From: Scalesia atractyloides
Taxonomy: Eukaryota > Streptophyta > Magnoliopsida > Asterales > Asteraceae
Assembly (NCBI GenBank): GCA_947069175.1
Contig: CAMTDV010000003.1
Span: forward strand, 29,972,853 to 30,036,852
Direction of reading: 5' to 3'
Length of the DNA: 64,000 bases
Part shown: piece by piece, positions 12,101-22,032 of the stretch
How the letters are laid out: every line of letters starts with the position of its first letter
Position numbering within the stretch: position 1 is the first letter of the stretch
Notes under the pieces: model-generated
Told to the model about the DNA's origin: nothing
Databases searched by the model: none
Seen by the model: the letters and a program-made list of their open reading frames with translations, nothing else
Position numbers and translations under genes: made by a program

Positions 12101-13033
12101 GAACTTTCTAGCATAGTCAATTCCTCACTCTCATCCCACTGTCTTCTTTCCTCCATTTACCTTGAGCTGGAGAAATGTAATCTTTGCCGACTATAGCACC
12201 AAAAACTAGCTTAGCATTCGGAAATGTCTTTAAATGCAAATTCATTTTCTTGAGGGTCGAGACATCCATATGTTCAAGCTTTAACACATCGTCCTTCTTC
12301 TTCTTCAACTTCGGGTGCAGTGATCTAACAACATTTGTACAAACCGAGGGTACTGCAAGAACTTTTCCCTCTGTATGTTCTGCACCATCTGTGTAAATAT
12401 AACCTTAGAGAAGTAATATGGCAGATTAAGAACCAATACAGTAGTCATACACATTTGGTAATCGACCAAATCATCAAATCCTCCTTTGTGATGACTCAAC
12501 GAGTGAGCCGCAACGTGAGCAATGTAACGAAATGGTGCACTGAGGTTTCCTTTCTCTAACGGCGCGGCGTTTACAAAACCAGCATATCCCATCTGGTAAA
12601 AACAACCCATTACCATGTACTCGGAAAATCCGGTAGGGTTGTCTGCATTATCCTTGAAATCCAAAACCGTCCGGATCAAATCTTTCGTAACCTTAACTTG
12701 TATATCCTGGTTGTCTATCTTCAATGCCGAACCTATCGCATTTTCTTCAGAATCATACTCTGCCATGTTCCGGAAATATTCGACATGAGATCTATAAATT
12801 TTATGACGATCAGTGAGCGCGTTTAAAATCGGAATCCTGCTCAAAAAATCTAACACATCTCTGTAAGCAGTAATCTCCGGAATAGAATCGTCCAGCAAAC
12901 AACAGATATTGTGGAACGGAGAGAAAGACGTTTTCTTGACCCATACAAAAAGAGAATTCAACACGTTAGAAAAATTTTCAAAATTTTCAACATACAAAAT
13001 CATTCGTACGATACATACATCCGTACGACTCAA
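9123..13033 (-). pseudogene. Extra (envelope-position) ORF of Copia-2
   Basis: About 3.9 kb downstream of pol in the same orientation, the position of the envelope-like gene in SIRE elements. The best-preserved stretch is 242 residues at 12305-13033, with motifs NICCLLDDSIPEI, DIQVKVTKDLIRTVLDFKD, CFYQMGYAGF, SHHKGGFDDLVDYQMCM and EKFLQYPRFVQMLLDH. It continues in other frames with a Lys/Glu-rich region (11701-12156), a Pro/Gln/His-rich low-complexity stretch (11339-11620), a charged helix (10651-10932), an acidic block (9998-10501), a LPYWDIKELVQTK block (9677-9904) and a DIECLFYFK block (9312-9503); it ends FFGR-stop at 9123. No signal peptide or transmembrane segment is visible. A longin-like or other fold cannot be judged by eye. 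The intact protein would have been roughly 1300 residues. Confidence 0.72.
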
Positions 13034-13554
13034 TAGTTAGAAATTTTTCATAAGTTTGGATCTTGATATCATTCGTACGAATCACTACTTCGTATGGATG
13101 ATTGAAGAATTTGGCAATTTTTTACAACTTTACCAAGCCTGCTTCGTACGAATCATCAATACTTAGCAAACTCAGTTTGTACGAGTGGTCCTTCGTACAA
13201 ATCGTGAACTCTTCCAAAAACACCAAGTTTCCGAACTCAAAACACGTTTTTTAACAAATTAGTAGTCGATTTATAGGCTATTGGGGCCGATATTAACGTT
13301 TTTAAGATCAATTTTAAGTTTTACCGGTCCAATCTCTCTAAATCTATGTTTTAAGTCTGTTTGGTCTAAATACGGCATTATAACGGCTAAGAACAGGCAA
13401 TAGTACCTTTCCCATTGAAAGAGGTGTGAGTATTAACCTCCCCAATGTAATGATACTCGATATATGTCAAGAAAATCAAAGATTAGAACTAATTCGCACA
13501 CAAAGCTCTCTCAGACACACACTAACATAAACTTGGTTCATGCAAAGAAGAATG
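13034..13554 (-). other. Leader of the Copia-2 extra ORF
   Basis: Noncoding, homologous to the leader of Copia-1 (6404-6934). It carries repeated CGTACG-centred motifs such as ATTCGTACGAATCA near 13071-13084 and CTTCGTACGAATCA near 13143-13156. Length fits an untranslated region between the TATA box at 13555-13564 and the ORF. Confidence 0.5.
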
Positions 13555-13635
13555 CCTTTTATACTAGTTCAATGTCATTCGTGCAGAAGAACACTAAATG
13601 CCATTCGTACGAGTTAGTGAGACTCGTACGAATCA
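13555..13635 (-). promoter_or_regulatory. Candidate internal promoter for the extra ORF of Copia-2
   Basis: Minus-strand GTATAAAAGG (13564-13555) is a good TATA box lying downstream of pol and about 520 bases before the extra ORF. Just upstream of it are two CGTACG palindromes (13606-13611 and 13625-13630) in the contexts CTCGTACGAATGG and TTCGTACGAGTC, the same motif found upstream of the TATA box in the LTRs. Copia-3 has the same arrangement near 42004-42063. Promoter activity is inferred from arrangement only. Confidence 0.5.
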
Positions 13636-14943
13636 GTTCTGATATTGTTTAAACTTTTTGGTATTTTATGAAATTTTATTTGCTAAAAATCCACTCAGTT
13701 AACCAAGTCCAAGTTAATGACCCTGGTTATCTGATTTGCCGATCAAGTCCAAGTTAATGACATTGGTTAATCATTTTTTACCAAAACGGTTTTATTTTAA
13801 ATTGTAAAGTTTCAAATTAATGAACTTTACTGACGTTCAGGTAAATTTTTCGATTATAGATTACCTCCCAACCCATGGTCTTCAGATTTCCTTCAGCAAG
13901 ATGTCGCCATGACTTCAACTATCATTGTTGACATCATCTGTAGACTAAAACAAAATTAAAAGGCTAAAGAAACTGAAAATAGTTTTTGGGTTTTGGAATT
14001 TTTCTGAAAGAGATAACAAGAAAAAGATACATATTTTTGTGAGTTTTGTGTTTAAGGGAATCATATCAAGTGTTGAAACAAATCACCAGTACCGTTGATC
14101 TTGGTATACTCATTAAGTTTTTAACCAGATTTACCTAGATTACCAGTATTCTTATCCACTTAAATTGCTTCTCGTTTCTCAACTGTTTCCAGATATGTTA
14201 GGTAATATTAAGAACATGAAATAACTGTGTGTCTCATCTCAGAATATACTACCGCATTGAGATTCCCAGAATTTCCTTTCACATGTGAATATATCCAATT
14301 GATATCTGTAAAAGGGTGAATTGCAAGACCTTGAGAGCTCAGGTTAGTACTACCGTACAGACAAAGAGATGAAGGCTCGTCTTTAGGTGGTGTTCCATAA
14401 AGGAATCTTTTGAACTATAGATGTCACAAAGTTTATGACATAATCATTTTTATGCAGCTTTTGTAGGTGAATAATGCATAAAGTATTATACAAGTTCTAG
14501 GCCATTGCTTAAGCAAAATCATAAGAATCTGGATAATACACCAGATATCGATTAAATATAAAGACCTAGTATCGTAGAATCTTGCATTCTCTCAAACGAA
14601 ATTTCGGAGTTCTAAGTCCATATATCTGAGAGATGTTAACCCATAAGTTATTCAGTTTTTCATTTAGGTTTATATCTTGAAAACAATTTACTGAACGAGT
14701 GAAGCCTATTGGCACATCCCTAGTAAGACCTGTTTAATTACTTGTTTAATCATTCCAATTCTTTAGCATACTGTGACTATCATATTGATATAATATGATC
14801 TCCCTTTTCACAAAAAAACTCTTTTGACTTTTATAATATTTTTGTATTTTTCCAAATCTCTCCCCCTAAAATCAAAATCATATTTTTGGATTTTTAGAGT
14901 TTTTAACACATAATATACAGAAAATTCATCAAACCGATGAGTA
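13636..14943 (-). other. Spacer between pol and extra ORF of Copia-2
   Basis: No coding sequence seen. Blocks are shared with the Copia-3 spacer, notably GACCTTGAGAGCTCAGGTTA with ACCGTACAGACAAAGA (14328-14370) and a twofold repeat AAGTCCAAGTTAATGAC (13706-13758). Runs of A and T are frequent near 14800-14920. Confidence 0.5.
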
Positions 14944-16510
14944 TCACGTTAAGTCGTCGTCATCCTCAAACTCTACCTCATGTATATCCCCTGATGTCAG
15001 ATTTCGTAAACCATTTAATTTGAAAACATTTTTAAATCTTGTACGATCAAAGGCTTTGGTATAAAAATATGCTTCTTAGTCATCACTGTGAATTTTTTCA
15101 ATTCTAACCAACTTTTTCTAGTAGCAGTCACGGATAAAGTGGTCTCGAATCTGAATATGTTTAGTTCGAGAGTGTTGACATGAGTTTTTAGTGATATCGA
15201 TCGCAGCCTGGTTATCTACATATATAGGCGTATCAAGAAATTGCAGTCCAAAGTCTCTAATCTGCTGTTGAATCCAGAGAATCTAGGAACAACAGCTGGA
15301 TGCGGAAACATATTCAGCCTCACAGGTAGAGAGAGCGGTCGCAGTCTGTTTCTTGCATTGCCATGTTTCCAAACGGGTTTCTAAGAACTGGCAACCAGCC
15401 GTTGTAGATTTGTTGTAAGTTTGCAACAACCGAAATCAGAATCTGAATAACCTGCAAGATTGAAGTCGTTGTGTCTAGGGTACCACAAGTCGGTGCTTGG
15501 AAATCCTCTCAAATATCTCATCATACGTTTGACTGAGAGCAAGTGTGAATCTCTTGAATTGGACTGATAACGGGCGCATAAGCTATTGGATACATGATAT
15601 CTGGTCGAGAAGCAGTGAGATTCATCAAGGATCCGATCATGGAGCGGTATAATGTCTCGTCCACTTTGACTCCATTAAGATCTGGACAAATGCCGTGATT
15701 AGGAGCTAATGGGGTTCATGCTGGTTTTGCTCCTGCCATATTGAATTTCTCCAATATATCATGAACATACTTTGTCTAATGGACGAAGATACGATTAACA
15801 ACTGATCAACGTGATGTCCTAAAAAGAAATTCATCTCCCCCATCACGCTCATTTCAAATTTGCGCTTCATGACTTCTTCGAAGACTTTACACAGCTTGTC
15901 ATTTGTTGATCCGAAGATGATATCATCCACATATATCTGTACAATAATCAAATGCCCATCAACTTCCTTCGTAAAGATGGTAGAATCTACAGTTCCTCTG
16001 ATAAAGCCATTGTCTGTAAGATGTCGTGACAACATTTCGTACCAAGCTCTCAGGGCTTGGTGTAGACCATACAAGGCTTTCTTAAGAATGTAGACTTTGT
16101 CTTTGTGCAATGGATCAACGAACCCGGTGGTTGGCCGACATACACCTCCTCTTTGACTGTTCTGTATAAAAAAGTAGATTTGACATCCAATTGGTACACC
16201 TTGAACCCTTTCCACGAGGTAAAGGCCAAGAATATGCGGATTGCTTCAATACAGGCGACCGGGGCATAGACTTCTGTGTAATCTATCCCTTCTTGCTGAT
16301 GGAAACCCTAAACCACAAGTCGAGCTTTATTACGCACTACAATCCCTCTATCATCACGCTTGCAGTTGAAGACCCATCTAGTGTTTATCTTTTTGTGATG
16401 ATCTGGTAAGTTAACAAGCTTCCGTTCTCCCAATTTCTGGAATTGAAGCAACTCCTCTTGCATTGCTTCCACCCAGCTTTCATCTTTCAACGCGTCTTTC
16501 AAGTTCCCCG
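14944..16510 (-). pseudogene. pol: Copia-2 reverse transcriptase and RNase H
   Basis: Minus-strand RT begins near 16502 with LNGERKLVNLP-like and NTRWVFNCKRD segments and continues with VYILKKALYGLHQALRAWYEML and the catalytic IYVDDIIFG (15916-15945). RNase H follows with GYSDSDFGCCK near 15430-15460, a DNQAAI segment and the HSRTKHIQIRDHFI region (15130-15190). The frame ends with an Asp-rich tail at a stop at 14944-14946. Frameshifts and stops occur, for example around 16215-16310 and 15290. The family copies element RNA into DNA inside cytoplasmic particles. The YVDD box is intact, so decay is by frame damage. Confidence 0.85.
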
Positions 16511-17830
16511 GTTCTACCTGAGAAACAATCTATTAGAAAGTCTGGTTTGAGTAGAGCAATACGAGTATAGAAACAACTTAGATCCTTGTTGATCTGATTG
16601 CGAGTTTGCACTCCCGTTTGTAAGCTCCCTATAATATTCTCCGAAGGATGATATGAAAGCGTCCTTGGCATCACTTCGCTTGGAACATCTACTCGTGTTT
16701 TGCAAATTTGTGATGACTTCATCCACAACCGGTACAGACGATGAAGCTTCATTCTTGACATTTGACTGAACAGCCTATGTGTTCAAGAAGCTTTCAATTT
16801 GCTCAGATCCTTCATCGGAACTGGATCCTCCATCATTGAAAGTTGGTTCCTGATCAGAGTCAGTATTGGTTGTTGCTGGGTAGATGATTCGGCAGTGTTT
16901 TGTCAATTGATACAGGAACAGAGTCTTGAAGAGTAGAACTCGGACCTACATCAGACGTGTTAGACAAAGGAAGTGACGGGGAAATCACTAACGGTCTGGT
17001 AACTTGCTCTTGGTTAGATATTTGATGCTATTGAAAGAGCATAACAAGTTCTTCTTCTGATGGCACATCTAGCAAGTTGAAAGAATTCCACAAACCATCA
17101 TAGTTAAATAGCCAAGAATCCCCAGGTTTTATCGTTGGCGTAGTATATCTTTGACAATCAACAGGCTGCGCAATAATAACTTGGTTTAGACTCGACAAAA
17201 AAGACATGTTTTTGTGGAGTCGCATAACCTATGAAAAATCTTCCAAGGATTTGGCACCAAATTTACCAGCCGGGTCTAATACTGTACAAGGTGATCCAAA
17301 TGGCTCCAAAAATGCAAGGTTAGGCTTTTGCTGATTTAGTAACTTGAAATACGTCTTATTGTGAGGCTTAACTGTTAACACACGATTCAAGGTATAACAC
17401 GCTAACGCGACTGCTTCACTCCAGAAACTGATTGGCAATTTCGAATCGGCTAGCATAGTTCTAGCAGTCCCAATCAGTGTGCGATTCTTTCGTGCGGCTA
17501 CTCCATTTTGTTGTGGAGTATAAGGAGCACTGAATTCATGCAGAATCCCCTTTTCATTACAGAATTCGAGCATCCGCTTATTCTTGAACTCTGTACCGTT
17601 GTCCTACGGATTCTCTTGATTGGCAAGTGATATAGGTTTTCGAGTTTTCTAAAGAGAATCATTAGAGTTTCAAATGTTTCATCTTTGCTCTCTAGAAAGA
17701 AAACCCATGAGAATCTTGAATAATCATCTGTAACAAAAAGGCAAAATAGATCTCTAGAAATGCTTTTGACGTTTACTGGCCCGAAAAGATCCATATGTAA
17801 CCTCTCTAGTGGTAGCTTGATAGAATTCAA
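16511..17830 (-). pseudogene. pol: Copia-2 integrase
   Basis: The core starts with LERLHMDLFGPVNVKS near 17800, containing the first catalytic aspartate, then TDDYSRFSWVFFLESKDETF. A frameshift near 17590 separates it from the SAPYTPQQNGVA segment. The catalytic glutamate expected next in NGVAERKNRT is an alanine codon (GCA, 17493-17495). The C-terminal part (PHNKTYFKLLNQQKPNL and onward) degrades into noncoding-looking sequence before RT. The family inserts cDNA in the nucleus. Loss of the glutamate together with frameshifts means this copy could not encode active integrase. Confidence 0.82.
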
Positions 17831-18510
17831 CAGCTTTCGTGGGTGTGATTTCTTGTGTTGTTCCCCTTTTTACATCTTATAAAATCATCGGATAATTGAA
17901 AAATTTTCAAATTAACACCTTCTACTAGGTCCTTATGCACAAGATAATTCAACTTTCCTAGATGAATGTGCCCCATCTTTCTATGCCATAGTATACACTC
18001 TTTCTCAGTAGCTTGGAAACAAAGCATTGAACTTTCTTCAATGTTGTTGATGCAACCCTCATATCAAGAACATACAAATCATTTTCTCTTGGAGCTCGCA
18101 TCAGAATCCATTCCTCTGGAATCTTGAAACCCGGTTTTAAGATCAAGCATTCTTTATCATTGAAGTGCGTTGTGAATTTCTTGTCATAAATCTGTGAAAT
18201 GCTGAGTAGATTGGTCTCGAGTTTCGTGATGTAGTTCACTTTATCAAATGATATAACTCCATTCGTGAGAATTCCTTCACCGACAATCCTTCCTCCTAGC
18301 GTTCTGGCAAAACCTACGTACCCTACGCGGATAGCTTTAACATCGTGTAATAACGCAAGCATCCCTGTCATGTGCCTGGAAGCTCCACTATCCATTATCC
18401 ATTTAGACATTATCGATCGCGGGAGTCCCTGTACACATGCGGAGAAATTATTTAAGCAAAGAAACCCAAGCCTGTTTGGTCTTGGGTGGGTTCGGAATGT
18501 CAAATTTCGG
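17827..18510 (-). pseudogene. pol: Copia-2 protease and GAG-pre-integrase domain
   Basis: The aspartic protease motif is in KWIMDSGASRHMTG near 18375-18410, followed by the GGRIVGEGIL, KVNYITKLETNLLSISQIYDKKFTTHF and EEWILMRAPRENDLYVLD segments typical of this lineage. The pre-integrase motif ILWHRKMGHIHLGKLNYLVHK follows in another frame (17900-18010), with a frameshift between them near 18020. The family protease matures the Gag-Pol polyprotein. Confidence 0.85.
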
Positions 18511-21018
18511 ACCTACTTTGTTTTTATCATTTTTTAGGCTCGATTTTGTGTGGAACAGATGTTTCGATTCTACCTTGGACGGTTCCACTTTTGCCACCCA
18601 TTTTTGCGTTTTCATATTTGCCTTTTTAGCATAAAATTTAGAATCCATTTGGTGATATTTAGTTGATGTTTCACCAATTTCAAATTTAGAATGACGCAAA
18701 AGAGTTGGTTTAACATTTTTGTAGGATTCATTAGTTCTTTTCAAAATTTGCTTTGGCGCAATCATAGGTGCCTTCTGTTTCTCATCCTTGGTAAACTTTT
18801 TAGAATGAGAAAGAGGTTTTGGAGATTCTTGTGAACAATATCTTGCAATGTGCGCAACATTTTTACATTTGTAACACGTCCTAATGTCCTTTCGAACAGA
18901 AGATTCCAAAACTTGTTTTCTATTCTCTTTCTTGTAATCATCATTTGATTGTGTTCCGATGATTTCTTTCTCCTATTCTATTGTTGTCCCAAAAACAAAG
19001 TTGATTTAGAGTGGAATGATGCACCGTGTTCATCTAAATCAGCATGACTTACTTCCACAAGCTTGAACAATTTATCAACACGATCCAGATTCACGTTCTG
19101 GATAGGAAAGTCGCCATCAGAAAATAGTTTATTTGATCCTTGCATTTTATAAACTATGACGTTTGGATCATTGGTTAAACTATTTTCCGATGTTTCAGCA
19201 TCAGACTCACATTCACTTTTTAACACATTTTCAACCACTGTTTTAACCACTTTAGAATCACATTCAGATTCAGATGTTGTGTAAGTTATATTGATGTTTG
19301 TAGGCAACTCGTTTGATTGTTCAGTTTTTAGCTTTAGATTGAGTGCCTTTTCCACCCCTGATGGTTTTTTATACGCATAACTATTCCACATAGGGGGTGA
19401 ACACGATCGTAACTTGCATTCTTGTTTTTAACCTTTTCTGATTCTTATTTATTTTCAATTTTCGGTAAAATGAATTAATGACGTAAGAGCTTGTTGAATA
19501 ACTGATTAACAACATGTTAACCTGTTCAGTTTCAATTCTTACCTTCTCAAGCTCACTCTTTAACTCAACGATAGTATTTACGTGAATATTAATGGCCATT
19601 TGCTTGTCCATTACTGTCGCTTTAAGCATAGAAAGAGTTCCATCATTTCTTTGAGTGCTTTTTCATACTGTTTAACTGTTCTGCTAAATTTGTCGTATGC
19701 TTCTTTAGTTGATTTAAAGTAACTCAACAAATTGTCTGTTAAACTTTTGAGCTCAGTATATCGTGTGTTTTTTCTACTACAGACTCACATTTTGACTCAT
19801 TTACATTGTTAATGTTTGCCATGCATGCTTTGACATTTTCATCAGCCAACTTCTCCATATGTTCATCAACTTTCTGGTCAACATCAAGTGTCTTTCATTC
19901 TGCGCAAGATGATCATTGACTTGATCCAAAGTAACCTGCAAAAATTTTCAACATATCGTTAGGCAGGAGGTGTTTAAATGCACTATTTTAAAAGTTCCTC
20001 CTGTTCTGATGATGTATGATAGTAATAGTTTTCTTGTGCCTCATCAAAAGCTGCCTCCAATTCTTCTCTAGGTTCTTCGATTATCTCAGCAACCAAAGCC
20101 AAACTCTCATTCTTGGAAATATATTTGTTCCACTTAAAGCCCTCATCTTCTTGAGTAACCACTAGCACTTTGTCTTTGGTTTCTGGTTGTTTATCTTCGA
20201 TCTACACCATGCGAGTTCTTGGTTGGGGACGATGGTTAATAGCCTTCTTGTAGTAGTCATCGGCAAATTGGTTCTGGTTCCCTTGAGCTTCTCTATTTGG
20301 GCATTCACGTTTAAAATGACCTTTTTCCCGACACTTAAAACAAGTAACTTTAGATTTATTAAATCCAAGTTTTCCATCCAAACTCCAATTTCTCCTTCCC
20401 AGTGATTTCCTGAAATCGTTGTGCGCGTCGAACAATAGATGCCATACACCACTTTATGTTGATCAACTCCATCTCTACTGGATCAATCTGGTCATAGTCC
20501 TCTCTAGTCATTTCAGAATTTCCAATCCTTCCTACTACAAGACTGTCATAAGATTCGAGAACCGATGCTAATAGTGACATACGCTGCTTAGCGGTTTTCT
20601 CATCAAAGTTTTGTGCATTCTGGAAATCAACTGCTATATTGCAGTGTAATACCCTATGAGTAGGATTAGATTGACTGGTCTGGTTTACTTGGGGATTACT
20701 CGATCCATATGATGACTGTGGGCTTTGAGATGTGTTTGGATTGACCGTTGCAAATGATTGAAAACTGCTGTTTTGATTTTTCAGTGGGCTCGGTGTGCTA
20801 TAGGCGTTAAAGGTAGTCTGGATTTTCAGAGATTGTATTTGAGTGGCAGAACTATTCTTGAAGTATAGATTAACATCTTGTTGAACTTGAACATTCTTGT
20901 TCTTCGCCTAATTTGGCGGTTTCGTCATAGTACCCATCTCGTTTTCGAGGTTCATGTTTTGTGCTATAGTAGTCGTGACTGCTGATGTAGCGAATGCGTT
21001 ATAAAATTCTTCGGCCAT
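18511..21018 (-). pseudogene. gag: Copia-2 gag with core deletion
   Basis: ATG at 21018-21016 opens a frame with EEFYNAFATSA and ENEMGTMTKPP, matching the start of Copia-5 gag (62641). A stop follows at once, and the next residues (VQVQQDVNLYFK) match Copia-5 about 200 codons further on, so the central capsid part is missing; junction near 20908-20912. Further on are a CCHC knuckle CFKCREKGHFKREC (20320-20365), an acidic segment, a long coiled-coil-like region with many Glu/Lys/Asp residues (18978-19990) and a second knuckle CYKCKNVAHIARYC (18840-18880), then a Lys-rich linker into protease. Gag forms the particle and binds element RNA; this copy is broken in several places. Confidence 0.8.
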
Positions 21019-21629
21019 TTTTCTGCAAAGATTTAAAAACACACTTTTCGAACAAACTGATTAGTACGGAAAAATTCCTTCATGCAGATATCAATAATAG
21101 TTCGTGCGACCAAGCTCCGTTCATACGACCAAAAGTTTGTGTAGACAAGGTGATTTAAACAAGTTACTCATGCGAAGAAAGAAATAACTCGTACGGATGA
21201 AAATTTCACTCGCATGAATGAGATATTCGAACTAATGTGTCACTCGTGCGACTCATACTTGTAAATTTGAAACTTGTAAGTTTTTAAGAATTTCTGATTA
21301 TTTGCTCGTACGAATGGCCTAAATCGTATGGTCAGTTGTTCGTGTGAGTGGTCTCCCTACTCGTACGATCTAACTAAGTCTCCAAACGGAAGAATTTTAC
21401 CAATTTTAACATGATTAAGCTCGATTTTAGATTTGAAATTGTTAAGGATTGATTAGAACAGAATTTAACGTGTTATCCTAGAATCCTACTCCAATTTATC
21501 CATACTTTCGTCCAAATCTGTGATCAGTTTGGGAGAAATGTAGAAGTAGAAAGCTTCAAAAGTGAATCTGATTTGAAACAATTGGTTGCCTACAGAAACT
21601 TGACGTTTGTCAGCAGATCGGCCTCAATG
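21019..21629 (-). other. Copia-2 gag leader with palindromic motifs
   Basis: Untranslated leader between PBS and gag. No coding sequence seen. It holds many variants of CTCGTACGA (for example 21302-21312 and 21358-21368) and related CTCGTGCGA or CTCATGCGA forms. Confidence 0.55.
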
Positions 21630-21641
21630 CTCTTATACCAC
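21630..21641 (-). other. Primer binding site of Copia-2
   Basis: Minus-strand AGTGGTATAAGAGC directly after the 5' LTR. It matches the initiator methionine tRNA 3' end (TGGTATCAGAGC) except for about one base. Confidence 0.7.
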
Positions 21642-21642
21642 T

Positions 21643-22027
21643 TGTCAACAAGGGATCGGCTCCTCCGATGAGCAACTAGTCTGATATAACTCAGCTAGCA
21701 TAGGCGGAATTCATTGCTAGAGAGGATGACAAACGAACAAGAGAGATATACTGTTTAACTACTCTGAATTGTATTGAATGACGTGCCAAGTACAGACGTG
21801 AGTAAATATATCAGCAGGGCTTCATCGACATGACCCCCACTAGAGTGTATTATACAGAGACTATGACTCGTGCGAGTGGTTGCTTCGTACGACTGATAGA
21901 GTTTCACTCATACGAGTCATCTACAAAACATATAAAACAAACAATAATATTTATACAAATGACGTTTAAGCCCTATATATAGTATCGACATATCCTAGAC
22001 ATAGGCAACAGACATAATGCACCAACA
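21643..22027 (-). repeat. Copia-2 5' LTR
   Basis: Minus-strand TGTTGGTGCATTATG to the CCTTGTTGACA end next to the PBS. It is 385 bases against 424 for the 3' LTR, the difference including a deletion that removes the TATA region. It would therefore be a weak promoter now. Confidence 0.88.
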
Positions 22028-22032
22028 GAATG

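Larger units (their letters stand above)
8635..22027 (-). mobile_element. Copia-2: full-length SIRE-like element nested in Copia-1
   Basis: Both LTRs (21643-22027 and 8635-9058), PBS, gag, protease, integrase, RT, RNase H, extra ORF and PPT are present in order on the minus strand. The flanks carry a 5-base target duplication, GAATG at 8630-8634 and 22028-22032, and the Copia-1 reading frame continues across the insertion. Length is 13.4 kb. The LTRs differ by several indels and many substitutions, so the insertion is not recent. All large ORFs are broken. Confidence 0.92.
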
